From NCBI GenBank assembly GCA_009741485.1, contig CM019217.1, positions 49,279,153 to 49,343,152 on the forward strand: DNA of 64,000 nt, in the 5' to 3' direction. Origin of the DNA: Malurus cyaneus samueli (lineage: Eukaryota > Chordata > Aves > Passeriformes > Maluridae). Both the position numbers and the translations under genes were made by a program. Position 1 is the stretch's first letter. Each line of letters begins with the position of its first letter. Below are positions 10,004 through 20,760 of the stretch, piece by piece. A model generated the notes under the pieces. That model had not been told where the DNA came from and did not search any database. It saw only the letters and a program-made list of their open reading frames with translations.

Positions 10004-12171
10004 AAGAAAGTTCTCAGTTCTTCCCAATAAACAGTCAATATGCCCATTCCGATCAACCTCACCTGTCTCTGGCAGGGAAGTCATTCCTAAAAGTTGCATG
10101 ACATGCAGATCCACTACTTTCAGTGTCCCCACTGGTGGCATGGGACAATGAGAGTCACTCACCCAGCCAGACCCCAGCCTACCAGTTCTGGGTGCTTCAG
10201 GATGGGCGTGGGTCTCTTCCTGCCTGGGAGGCAAAAATAATTCGAGTCTTCTTTTCTGATTTGCAAAATGAAAGGGAAGAGCAGCTTTTGACAATTCTTT
10301 TGTCCCTCAAGTCATTGAGATGTCCTAGTTGGGCTAGGAAAGGCTGTGAGAACTGTCCAAGGGACATGAACTGTCATTTTTTTCACTTTTCAGCTCTCTG
10401 AATGATGGTTTCCCTGCCAGACGTGCCCCCTATACCTCAGACAACAAAGCAGTGGTCAAGTTGTCATGAGAGAGGAAACCCATAAGCCTGCAACAGGTTC
10501 TGGGGAAGAAGCTTGGGGGAAATGAGAGGAGAAAACTGGCTCACCATGCTTTAGGATGGGGTCTCTGCTGTCCTTGACCATGCTGAGGCAGGGTGGGGTG
10601 GCCCTGGGTGGCCCCAGCTCTCCGTTACCTGTGCTGTGCTGCTGTTAATGCACCTGTCTGTTTTAAAGGTGAGCCTTAAAAAAATCACACCCGTGGTCAG
10701 CTCTGTGGAAGGCTGTCTGCTTAATCATCAGGTTCTAAACCCGGGGCTGCTTTCCCAAGGCTCTGGATAATGTGTCACATCACCATTGCTCTGTGATTCC
10801 AGACCAATGCATCGTAGGGGATATGGGGCACACATTCCCACCCACGCACGTCACGGGTTGCTGGTGGTGGCCACTTGCAGTTCAGCACCTTCTTGTGAGA
10901 GCTTCAGGGGCATTCATAATTGCTTTGCTGCGGCTCCTGTAAAACATTGAGGTCCTGTACAGTAAAGAGGTCTCCTCGAAACATTCAGCCTCCTGTTCCA
11001 TAAAACTCAGCATTTCCCATGGCTTGTGCTTGGTTGAGCCAAGTGCTGGCATTTTGCAGAAGAGTTTGGTGGGAACTGTCTGTGTCCAGCCCAGTCCTTT
11101 GACATTTGAAAAATGCTGGGTCCTTGTTACATCTGCACTGCTGGTGAGGTTATTCAGTTGAGCAGCTGCCTGGAGCAAAGTCCCACCCACAATTTCTTTG
11201 TCTCAGTGGGAACTCAGGGCTTGGGCACAATGCAGGTGTTGCCAAGGACCTCACTCTTCAAATAAACTATTTACAAACCCGTTACTGTTTTTGTCGAATT
11301 AAAAGGTTGGGGTTTATCCTCTGCTGTTCACTACCAGATACTTTAAATAAAATTATGTTAAATTAAGTTAAATTATAAGGGAAAAAAACTCATATTTGGT
11401 GACCTTAAAAGTACAGGGGAGTGGGCGCCTGATGCAAAGCTGTTTAGGAACAGCGACCTTACAGCAACAAAAGCTTGATCCATATCAATAATGACACCGA
11501 TCAGAAAAACATATTTTCAGTTTATATGCCACCTCAAGGCCCTGGCTGCACTATTTGGTTCACCCAGGATTCCAGTCCAACACCCACTGCTCAATCAAGA
11601 TTGCTACTGAAAGCTTGGGACCTGTTCCTCCTCAGATTTTGATTTTTTTTCTTTGTTCATATTTGAAGATCTCCATCTCAGTGGCAAACAGACCCAAAAT
11701 ATTGAGGTGAGGTCACTGCTGGCCCTTGGCCATTTTCTTCCACATAAATTCCCTGTTTCCCTCTGTGTCTGGAGGAAATGGCTTTGCTCCTACGCTGTGG
11801 CTGACAGACTCCATGCTTTATCCTCATGCCTTGCTGGTCCCCTGGAGCGCTCTGGGTGCTCCTCAGCAGGAACCACATGAATCCTTGAGGGTGGCAGCTG
11901 TCTCATCTCCTGCAAGCTTTCTGCCCCTCTGATGGAACAATTCCTCTGCAATACTTCCCTGAGGCTGCTCTTGAACTACCAGCACCCCTGGAGGGGTGCT
12001 TCAGGAATGCCGGTGGAAGGTAAAGCCTGATGGTGATGAGTATGGTTGGGAAGCTCCTGCTGCTGTATCTGGGAATGGGTCCTTGTCAGTGATGAGAAAA
12101 TCTGCATTCAGACCCATTATCAATCCTTTATCAGATGCTGTTTGGGAATTGAAGCCTGTCGAGGAAAAGAG

Positions 12172-12206
12172 TGTGTGAGCTGTGTGAGCTGTGTGAGCTG
12201 TGAAGC
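12172..12206 (+). repeat. 9-bp minisatellite (TGTGTGAGC)
   Basis: Three perfect TGTGTGAGC units followed by a diverged fourth (TGTGAAGC). In one frame it would read as Cys-Val-Ser repeats, but the surrounding frame is not coding. Confidence 0.9.
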
Positions 12207-13979
12207 TGGGAAGTGGCTCTCCACCAAGTCTTCTTCCTTGGCACATCCCTGGAGTTCCCGATCTCACTCGTGACAGCAGTACCAGCAGACTGGCCAGCAG
12301 CAGGACTGGGGCCCTTCCCAGGGTCTGCATCAGCTGCCTGCAGTGGTTGAGAGCCATTTCTGGCATTGCAGTAGCTCTTGGCACATGGGACACCATGGGA
12401 TGGATGTCTGTCCTCCCTCCCTCCCTGCCAGGCCCTTTTGGGGCTGTGCTGGCCGGTGCCTCACTGTGAACCCAGGTGTGCCAACAGCCAAGAGATCACT
12501 CCAAAACCCAGCTTTTTGGTGCTGTTGTGCTTGGGGTGTGTCCACAGGCTGCAATGCATCTCTTTTTCCTCTCTCCTGTTCTCTCCTCCTTCCCCCCAGC
12601 TGTCAGAACCCAGAGGTCTATGGGCTGTGCTGAGTGATGGATGGTTACGGGTGACACACCAGGATGTACCCAGGCCCCGATGACACAAAACAGGGACCAG
12701 ATGTGCCCTTTGGAGAGCAAGGCCAGGAAAAATGGCAATAATTGGGAGATGCAAACTAACCTTTTGCTCTCAGAGGTCTTGTCCCAGTGAGGCAAGAATT
12801 CATAAATCCTTCTTTTTCTTTTCTGATGTGGTGGGAGTTTAATGGCTGCTTCCTTAGACCAATTCTTGAATGAATGGTTTCAACTGGGATGGACAAAATT
12901 TCTCCCACATTTGCACTGAGGCAACATTTATTTCCTGTCCAGTGCTGTAACTGATCTCAGACACAAGAGGCCTAAGCTTTTCTGATGTAAAGGTAGGATC
13001 TCTTGAGCACCACACTCCTGAAAGATGCTTTTAATTGTTGGGGATAACCTGTATTATCTAACAAAACCAGTCAGGTCACAGCTCAGGTCTTTGAGGAGCT
13101 GCATGTTTTTTATTGGAGTTTTGTGAGGTTTGGGAGTTTTAGTTTTGTATTTTTAATTTTCATAGTCCAGAATACTCTTTGTATCATTGACAATTAAAGA
13201 AAATATTTTATTTTTCTAAGTAGTCTCCACTTGCGATTCCTCCCCCTTGGAGAAGGAGTCCCCAGAAAATACTGTCAAAATCCCTCAAACTGATTTTGAA
13301 TTTCAAATTCTTAGGGTAATGTTCCTTCTTAATGCAGCCCTGGTTTTTGTGCTGAGGAGAGCAGGCAGTGGGGCAGACAGGGCTGTGGAAATCCCTGCTC
13401 CTCAGACCTGGCTTGGGAAGGGATGCGCCACGGCTGGATTCACATCTGGCTTGCACTTGAAAGACTGCACACACGCCAGCTTCCTGCTGTTTATACAGCT
13501 GAGTTTTAACACACTGAGTTTGTTCTGGGCTTTTGTCTCATCATGTGGTAAAAAGCTGCAGCTTGGTGGTATTTCTTTTGGCAAGCCACCTCGCAGGCTG
13601 GGATATTTGAAAATGAGCAGCGTCGGTGCTGGGGGCATACCCTGTCCACATGGGCATCCCACCCCTTCTGGCATCAAAGCACCAGCTTGTTTTATACCCA
13701 TATTTTAATATTTGTTATACATTTATATTCAACCATACATTTATATATATCCATATATGAATGTTCTAAGAGAGGACAAGGAAACATCTAATTCTGACCC
13801 AGATATGTTCCACAGATATCTTAGTTCTCATGATGACCAGGCAAGGGTGGCCACTGTTAAATGAGGTGGTAAAGCCAGCAACAGGTGATGTCAAGAAGAC
13901 AAAGGCACTCCATGTCTTTCTTATTTTCCTTCCAGCTTTTCCCATGTAATCACCGGTGAACATTTTTTAGGTTGACAGT

Positions 13980-14865
13980 GTTCATCTCAGCAACAAGGAG
14001 ATCGAATTTAGGGTGGAAGAAGAAGACAGCAGGACATTTTACACAAGGCTGGATCTGAGGGAGCTCACAGAAAAAGTCATTTAGCTGTTGGCAATTTTAT
14101 TTTTTTAGGACTGGAGGCAACAGGGGAGGTTTCTGAAGCCTGGGAGAGGATAACAGGAATGTCCATCTTTGGAAAAAGGCAAAGCAAGGGGAGCAAGGAG
14201 CTGTAGACCAGTCAGCCTACTTAGTGCGTGGAAAAATGCTGGAAGAAATAATCAAGCAAATTATTTATGAGCCTCTAGAATATAGCATGGAGATAAGCAA
14301 CAGCCAACAGGGATTTGTCAAGAACAAATCATGTCAAACTCACCTTATTTCCTCCTATGACAGGGCAATAAGCCATGTGGAGAGGCAATGAATATCATAT
14401 ATCTTCACTCAGCAAGGCTTCTGATGCTGTTTCAAGCCTCTCCTGTAGATGCCACAGGGATGCAAACCATGGAGTGGGAAAAAACCACTGACAATGAGCC
14501 ATCACCTCTGTGCCCCATCCTTGTGGTGGGATGCATGGAAATAGGGACAGCTGGAGAAAAGGTGAGGTGCTTCAATAAGGACAACTGCAAAGGACTAGTT
14601 TTAGGTAGGAGTAAATGGTGCCCATCCCTGGTCAGGAACCCTTAGCAAAACAGCAAAATCAATGGAACTGCTGGGGTTGGAGAGCACCCCAAGCTGAACA
14701 CAAAGCACAGCTGTGGAACAGCAGATATCTCACTGGGTGAAACAAGGGGTGAATCTCAGGTGAGAGAGACTTTCTGCACCACCCAGTGCTAGCAAGGGCT
14801 CAGCTGGCATTGCCTGCCCCAGTTTGAGTACCGTTGTTGGGGAAAAATACGGATTAATTGGCAAG
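13980..14865 (+). mobile_element. Decayed CR1-type LINE, reverse-transcriptase to 3' region
   Basis: Stepwise similarity to the CR1 consensus as I remember it. TGAGGGAGCTCACAGAAAAAG (around 14060) corresponds to the end of the RT-upstream region. At 14195-14230 the plus strand reads R-P-V-S-L-L-S-A-W, matching the CR1 RPVSLTSVPGK motif. Next come a segment like QQGFVKNKSCQT (14305-14345) and an SKASDAVSS stretch near 14408-14430 corresponding to the FSKAFDTVSH block. From about 14565 it resumes in later sequence (CAACTGCAAAGGACTAG, then CAAGCTGAACA), ending with a counterpart of the CTGGTGAGGCCTCACCTGGAGTA region near 14790-14835. Frameshifts, stops and internal deletions show it is long dead. 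It belongs to the non-LTR retrotransposons typical of bird genomes. Confidence 0.8.
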
Positions 14866-15270
14866 AGTTCACCTGAGAGCACCGACGGTGGTGTGTGGTG
14901 TGGGGAGCATGTCCTGCACAGGAGGGTGGAAAAAGCAGGGTTTATTTAGACTGAGGATCCCCAAATAGTAGGTGCAGGAAGGTGAGGGCAGGGACCAGGA
15001 GCTCAGGCTGCATAGCAGGGAAGAACCAGGAGGTAGAAAATGAGTGAGATTGGTGTAAAGGTGCAAAGCACTGGGGAGAAAGAATGTGACCTGGAGGGTG
15101 GTGGGTTTGCCACTGCAGGGAAGTTTGGGCTCAGCTGATCCCAGCAGTGAGCAGACAGGGTGGTCCCTCTGGCTCCTTCCAGCCCTCGATTCAGAGGGGG
15201 GGAATTAGGGAGGGGGCGTGGTTTTGTTTTTCTGGGCTTTGTGCCCGCACGGGGATGCTCTCCTGAAATC
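14866..15270. other. No gene seen between CR1 and element B
   Basis: Purine-rich unique sequence with many GGTG and CAGG words. The 3' boundary of the CR1 copy is uncertain and could extend a little into this stretch. Confidence 0.5.
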
Positions 15271-16080
15271 AGAGCAGGCTACTGCTGCCTCGTCAGCATT
15301 CGGGATACTCGCCGAAACGAGACCTGCGTTAATCAGCACGACGGGGACGTAATTAATTATTCTCAGCACCTTCTCAATGGAAATGTTCGAAAGGAGGGCT
15401 AAGCTGTCCCCGCTGCCCCCCCTGTAATCCTGTGCCACGGCTGGCTTTATTGGCTCTGAGGGGAAAAGAGGCACATTTGCTTTCCCGCTGATACGGCGTT
15501 AAGCATGCTCACTTCACAGGCGCGTGCAGATGAAAGTGTAATTGCATGGAAGGTGAATTGATTGCAATTAACCCCGGGACTTGGCCTCGGGCTGGGGTGT
15601 CCCACCTTCCTCCCTGGGAAAGTGCCATCGGGGGCATGGCGTGCGGCTGATGAATACGGATATCGTGGCACATGCGTCACAGGTGAAAGTACATAAATCA
15701 CCCAGGAAAACACGTATTACACCGAAATGATCAAATTATAAATGAAGCACATAAATCATGAGATTACACCGTTGGATTGTATCGGGGGCCATAAATTATA
15801 CAGTGAAGCCCGAGGTTCACCGAGAGGTTCACGGAATAATGAAATGGGACTCATATAACTTAAGGAAAATGCTGTTATCTCCATCAAATGGAAACGCAAA
15901 TATCCAGCCCGACCTCCACGTATTTTTACAACATCTTCTATCGGAAAGGCTCGCAACAATAGGGCCAGTTAAGCACAATAAGCCCCAAGGAAGCTTCCCC
16001 CGCCGAAGCAAACAACGATTACACATTAAAAAGCACGTTCGAAAGATAAGTTTGTAAGGAAGATAAAAAGTCTCCAGCAG
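15271..16080. promoter_or_regulatory. Candidate conserved non-coding element B
   Basis: About 800 bases of AT-rich DNA that keeps many CpGs (CTCGCCGAAACG, GCACGACGGGGACG, ATACGGCG, TATCGGGGGCC, TCACCGAG, CTATCGGAAAGG, CGCCGAAG). It is full of homeobox-type words: GTAATTAATTATTC, GTGTAATTGC, GATTGCAATTAACC, ATAAATCATGAG, ATAAATTATAC. It is among the most conserved-looking blocks of the window. A 99-codon ATG frame on the plus strand (15758-16057) has balanced, protein-like composition and overlaps two minus-strand frames. I favour regulatory DNA over an exon because no acceptor or donor flanks it. Confidence 0.55.
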
Positions 16081-17030
16081 GGCTGATAGTTGAACGGTGA
16101 AGCTGCTCTGAAGGTTGGTGACACGTGAGCAAGCTGAAAAAGCTTAACTGCTAAGTGCGAAAAGTAGGAAGAGTTATTCTGTGAGCAGCCGCTTGATTTC
16201 CTATTGATGGAGAGCGCGGGGTGCTGGGGATGGTGGGATGCTCAGGACGGTGGCTGGAAATGGGATCAGCAAGGCACTGCCTGGCAGCTGCAGCAAGGCA
16301 ATTAAAAGTTAACATGAAAAAAAATTCTAATCGATATGCTCTACAATTGGAAACCAATGGTGGTCAGGGGAAGAAAGGGGAAAGGGATATTGAGTGCAGA
16401 CATTTCATACCTGATCTTCTGCTGCTTTTTGCCTTGATTGGTCTATTTTTCCTTCCTGGCTCTCTCCAAAAAGCCATTTGCTTTTTTTGCCCCCACCCCT
16501 AGGCTGGTTGTTCAAACAGATACAGTTCAGCAGAGGACAGGCCTGTCCAATAAGACAGAAACTCCTCATTTATGTGTTTTTTCAAGATACAGCTTTGGTG
16601 TTAATCAAGGCAGCCATCATGAAAGAGTCTGGCTGTCCTTTGGCTGCTGCTGGCATCCCATGTAAAGAACGAGTCAGGGTGTTGGGATTTTTTTTTCCCA
16701 GTCGGTCAGTGTGTCAGTGATGACAGTGCTATAGCATGACTCCGGGATTTACATCCGTTCCCAGCACTGCTGAGCTGGGGTTATGGGTGGTGCCTGTATA
16801 CCCGGGGATTCCTTAGTCGTAAACAAAGTGTTTGACCCGCTTCATTCCTCAGGGCAAGCGGGAGCTGGAGCCAACTGAATTTATGTACTGGGAATGGCTG
16901 GTTTATGGCTGACCCTGGAGGGGCACTGACTCAACCTGCTTCTGGCTGAAGATGCTAATAAGGATGCAGAAGATGTCTCAGGTGGGCAGCAAAACTAACA
17001 TTTAAGGGAGAATGCCTAAAATGTTTTGTA
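16081..17030. other. No gene seen: mixed sequence
   Basis: Unique sequence. 16730-16930 keeps several CpGs (ACTCCGGG, CATCCGTT, ACCCGGGG, TAGTCGTAAAC, GACCCGC) and may be a smaller conserved block. A T-run lies at about 16690. No transposon or exon was recognised. Confidence 0.5.
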
Positions 17031-17520
17031 GTACATAGACATAATTTTTAATTAGCAGGCACACCAGATAAAGTATCCACTAATACTCGGTGGTAAAATC
17101 CATCTTCAGTAGCAAAACTGTCTTCAGCTCGGATGCTCAGCTCCTGTAAGAGAGGGCTCCACACTAATTTATTTTTCAGTGAGCTTGGGATGGAAACCTG
17201 GGTTCGTATGATGGGAAAATAAATACACTTTGGAAGAAAAAATGGGGTTTGGGCTGCTAATCCCTGGGAGGGGGAGGGCCATGCTCAGCCTCCTAACCAA
17301 AATAAGTTGGTTAAAAATAAATAAATGCTTGAGTCTGCTCGGTGTGAGCATAATCATTTTACTATATGATCTATGCGTTTCATTAGTTGAGGTACGCATT
17401 TCGCCATAACAAATGTGCTTCAGCAAATGATCTATGCATTTCTTTCTGGGATGTATGCGTTTCACCGGCGAAGGTATGTGTTCATCAGCAGTGAGTAATG
17501 CTCCTGACGGCGCTGCATTA
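17030..17520. promoter_or_regulatory. Candidate conserved non-coding element with 21-bp array
   Basis: AT-rich block with homeodomain-type words on its left side (TTTTTAATTAGCAGG at about 17046, CACTAATAC, CACACTAATTT). Its right side is the decayed 21-bp tandem array described separately. It is open on the minus strand for 172 codons (17169-17687), but that frame shows a 7-residue periodicity coming from the array and no domain, so I do not call it coding. It abuts a CpG-dense patch. Confidence 0.5.
17351..17495 (+). repeat. Decayed 21-bp tandem array, ~7 units (core TATGCGTTTC)
   Basis: Unit starts at 17351, 17372, 17393, about 17413, 17433, 17454 and 17475, so the spacing is 20-21 bp throughout. 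Unit cores read TATGCGTTTC (17372), TACGCATTTC (17393), ATGTGCTTC (17413), TATGCATTTC (17433), TATGCGTTTC (17454) and TATGTGTTC (17475). The 17351 unit is weaker but ends ATGATC, like the fourth unit. Units 17372 and 17454 agree at about 15 of 21 positions. The 21-bp period is two DNA helical turns, so each core faces the same side. The cores resemble POU/homeodomain sites (ATGCATTT, ATGCGTTT). Confidence 0.8.
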
Positions 17521-17700
17521 TATTGCTCGGCTGGTATCGGCTCCGCGCATCCATCCCCCCGTGGCTGCCGATTCAGCCCGGAGCGGGCTCTGTCCCCTCC
17601 TGGGTGGCGGTGCTGCCCGGCACCCGGCGACATGGAGCGGAGGAGGGGAGAGGGAGGGTCCGTGTGCCATGCCCGCCTGCTGGGCACGCGTTAGAGGTGA
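17500..17700 (+). promoter_or_regulatory. CpG-dense patch with ATG frame and donor-like site
   Basis: About 20 CpGs in some 200 bases (GACGGCGCTG, ATCGGCTCCGCGC, CCCGGAGCGGGC, CACCCGGCGACATGG, CACGCGTT). An ATG at about 17631 in good context (GCGACATGG) opens a short frame. A donor-like GAG|GTGAGA has its GT at 17697-17698. This is the shape of a small first exon next to a CpG patch, but no downstream acceptor or protein similarity is recognised, and the stop TAG lies just before the donor. It would more likely be a non-coding first exon, if it is one. Confidence 0.3.
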
Positions 17701-18060
17701 GAAAAGCTGGGGAGGCTGTCGGTGTGGGTGGGCCAGGCTGTGGCAGCACACGCGAGGGATGAGCCTGTTGGGAATGCAGCGGGGGACGCAGCTGGAGGTT
17801 TGCCCACTCGCTCTGTCCTCAAGTTCTCAGCGGTCCTTTCGTGATTCCATTTGCTTCCCAAGCTCGCCCAACGCAGTAACATCCCCTTGAGGTTTCAGTG
17901 GGCCAAGCCCCGATGGAGTCCCTGCAGAGGCATCCCCATCACCGCCCTAAATTTTGAATTTCCTCCTTGTCTTCCTTGGCATTGCCACTCCGTTTTGGAA
18001 ATTGCCTGTGCCAGCACCTGAGGCGACTGAAGCTACATGAACAATTGAGAAAACTAACTG
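17701..18060. other. No gene seen: spacer between CpG patch and element C
   Basis: Unique sequence of mixed composition, no repeat or coding signal recognised. Confidence 0.6.
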
Positions 18061-18560
18061 CTTGATAATCAGTCCCCTCCCCCAGCAAGGCTCCTTGCCC
18101 ATTACAGCATTGTTATTCACTCGTAATGACATCGCTTATTACCGCAGAATACATATTAGTCTTGGCCATGGGACTAATGATTTGTATCTGAGCCTTCATT
18201 TTAAAATCACTTTTCATCAATACATCCATTTTTATAGATACAGCTTTATATAATTCATTACACATATTTCCCTTTACTGACCTATTTTGCTGTATCCTGC
18301 ATCTATCACTGTGGATGCTATTCTGCTCTTCCGAAAAAATCCTGCCTTTTCTACATTTCTCTTCATTAATATGCTCAGGAGCTATGGTCACATGTATTTT
18401 CGTATTATCTTATAGTTTCCTCCCCTCTGTCTGAACAAAAATGTTGATTCTGAAAAGGGCTGTAAAATCTGAATGAATCTGAATTAATTAGGAGCTCTAT
18501 TGATGTTACATAATGCCCATTTCGGCTTACCCGGTATATATTTTCTGATTAGTTCCACTC
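18060..18560. promoter_or_regulatory. Candidate conserved non-coding element C
   Basis: AT-rich block dense in homeodomain-type words: TCGTAATGACATCG, CTTATTACCG, GGACTAATGATTT, TTCATTAATATGC, GAATTAATTAGGAG. It keeps isolated CpGs (TTCGTATTATC, TTCGGCTTACCCGG). No open frame of interest, no repeat similarity. It ends in a CT-rich run and A16. Composition is that of a vertebrate enhancer-type conserved element, unverified by alignment. Confidence 0.5.
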
Positions 18561-18598
18561 GCTTTCTCTTTCTCTCTTTCTCAAAAAAAAAAAAAAAA
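18560..18598 (+). repeat. CT-rich run plus poly-A (16 A)
   Basis: CTTTCTCTTTCTCTCTTTCTC followed directly by 16 A, then AATCTAAACATTTTC. Confidence 0.85.
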
Positions 18599-18639
18599 TC
18601 TAAACATTTTCATAGCGTGTCATTTGGTGGAAGCAGTTT

Positions 18640-18960
18640 TAAAGGAAACCATTTCTGATGGAATTAGTTCAGTGCTGAAATAGGGCTGAGTGTAGCTCAC
18701 GCTTCAAACTGGGTCAGCCAGGAACATTGGAGACCATTAGGAGACCTGAAGTATCTGTTTTCCACGAGGGAATAAATATTTTGGGTCAGGTCCTCAGCAA
18801 GTATAAGTTGGAACGGGTCACGGATTTATAAGCAGCTCTGGCTGAATGTTGTTATATGCACCTCTCGGTAATGCGCCAGTCACCGAGCAACAGGATCATC
18901 ATTAAGGGCCTCGTTAAGAGAGGATAATGATTGTCCCTTTTCCCTGTGAGTTGGAGAAGT
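18640..18960. promoter_or_regulatory. Candidate conserved non-coding element D
   Basis: Keeps CpGs in moderately AT-rich sequence (CTCACGC, CCACGAGGG, AACGGGTCACGG, CTCTCGG, AATGCGCCAGTCACCGAG, CCTCGTTAAG) and includes AATAAATATTTTGGG. An ATCATCATTA word at about 18896 is mirrored by ATAATGATTG at about 18923, forming a loose inverted pair of homeodomain-type sites. Confidence 0.45.
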
Positions 18961-20150
18961 GCTAATGTCATGGATGAGCCGGGTGCTCTGGATGCTTTCA
19001 TCACCCCTCGGTGCCTGTGTTGGTGCAGTGCCTGCAGGCTCTGGAGGGAAAGACTCTGGTGCACTGGGATCCTGTGTGTGCTCCTGAAGGACCCAGACTG
19101 GGAGTCCTCCAGGGATTCCAGGGGGATTGGGAACGTGCCCCAGGGCTGGAGCAATGAGCTTGGAGCCACACTGGGGGATCCCACAGGCTGTCCCATCACT
19201 TTTGCCCAGCACTGATGCAGATGCAGCTGCCCCAGCAGGAATTTCTCCATGCTCTGCAGGTTTGTGCCAGTTCCCCTGATGGCGTGAATCCAGCTGGAGC
19301 AGAGCAGGCTCCCTGCGGGCAAAGCTCAGGTCCCACGCCTGCCTTCCAGCAGGGCTTGTGCTACCCTTTCTCTGTCCCGGTGTAATTTCTGATCAGTGCC
19401 TGAGGGTAGGACATGGCCATGGGTGTCCATGCAACAGCTTTGGGCCATGGCTGCAGAGCTCATTTTGGGCTGTGAGGGGAGAGAGAGCTGGAGGTGCTGC
19501 TGTTGATGGACATGGCAGTGATGGACACACAGCAGGATGCTGCTGGTCTGCAGCACCTGCCTCCCCTCTTGAAAAACATGGTGCAAAATGCTCTTGCCTC
19601 CTCCCCAACACCACAACTCCTCTCTTACCTCCTTCTTCAGCTTTTTTCTCCATCCTGTTTTATTCCGGGCTTGTGGGGCACGTCAGGATACCTGCCAAAT
19701 ATTTGCTGAATCAAGATTATGATTTGTCTGTGATTCTCCGTACTCATTTGCTGACTATAAATTTTTGCATAGACTCTGGGACATACTTTTTTAATTTGCT
19801 GCGAATTGCTGTATCCTTTTCAGATGTTTTTGCTACCGTAGCATTATGGTTATGAAATGAAGTTCAAAGAACACTGGTGGGAAGAAGATAGACGGAAGCA
19901 TTACTTTGGCTTGTAAAATAAGGTGGGGGGAAGAAATCAGATTATACAGACAACCACAAATCTTAAATTACTCTGATGTTTTGGTCATCATCTGCAACCC
20001 CAGTGGGGAGATAAATCAATTTTTCGGCAGCTGCAGACAGCAATTTGACTCAGGGCCAGGACAGCTTGGCTGTAAAATTTGGGGGGCTGCTATCACAAGA
20101 GGTTTCCTGAAGGTGTGGAGGGATGGGGGAAGGACAGGGAGGAAATGAAT
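18960..20150. other. No gene seen: GC-richer unique sequence
   Basis: Overlapping open frames on both strands (up to 165 codons, 19358-19855, +) with no domains. 19700-20040 turns AT-rich and may continue into the next conserved-looking block. No transposon recognised. Confidence 0.55.
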
Positions 20151-20760
20151 CCATAAAACAATATTCCAGCTTAGCCTGTCATTTTCATGAATTCAAACAT
20201 ATATGCAGAGCCTGACATTTGCAAACTTGATGTGCTCCTGCCTGTTTCCAATCTCTAAAATAAACACAGCACGAAGGAGGCTGTACTTGTCCGAATCCAC
20301 TTTGTTTGTTGCAGTCAGCTACTTTTTATTAGCACATGATTTAATGTGCATGGCAGGAGCAAAACTATTAATTTTATATTCTTTTAATCTCAAATGGAAG
20401 CTAAGCTTGGTTTTCTAAAATGCTAAAACCAGTTGTGGTCTGATACAAGATTCTTGAAGGCTGTAATGTTGGTATCTTGTCAGGGTAGAAAATCTTTGGT
20501 AATGGTGTCCCAGATTGTCAAGCTAAAGTATTCATAATGAGAATTTATTTTCCATTTTAAACCACGGGAAAAATACTGTGTAAACTATAGCTCAACTGCC
20601 TCTTGCTGCAGTTTCTTTTTTACCTTGTATGCGGTTAATTTCAGAATATATCCTCAGTGATTCTCAAAATAGCCTGAGTTATTAGTGTGCTGCTCTTATC
20701 TTTGTTTCTTTGAATCTACAAGGAAATTGCCTCAAATGGCCAATGATTATCTAATATTTG
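20150..20760. promoter_or_regulatory. Candidate conserved non-coding block (weaker)
   Basis: AT-rich, with homeobox-type words (CTTTTTATTAGCAC, GATTTAATGTGC, CTATTAATTTTAT, GCGGTTAATTTC) and little CpG. It is less distinctive than elements A-F and could simply be AT-rich unique DNA. Confidence 0.3.

Larger units (their letters stand above)
9241..13970. other. No gene seen: unique sequence with simple repeats
   Basis: Holds a mixed TG/TA microsatellite (9317-9387), a CAG/CAA run (9600-9622), a long T-rich tract (9891-10003), an AT-rich stretch with a repeated GTTAAATTA (11350-11385) and a 9-bp minisatellite (12172-12206). Weak CR1-like words occur near 11560-11620 (CCAGTCCAACACCCACTGCTC) but do not extend. 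Open frames up to 153 codons (13247-13708, +) show no domains. Confidence 0.6.

Noticed and set aside
11560..11660. CR1-like words (CCAGTCCAACACCCACTGCTC)
   Set aside because: Only a short match; downstream sequence does not follow the CR1 order.
17169..17687. 172-codon minus-strand open frame with a 7-residue periodicity
   Set aside because: The periodicity comes from the 21-bp DNA array; the rest has no protein-like domain and crosses both a candidate enhancer and a CpG patch.
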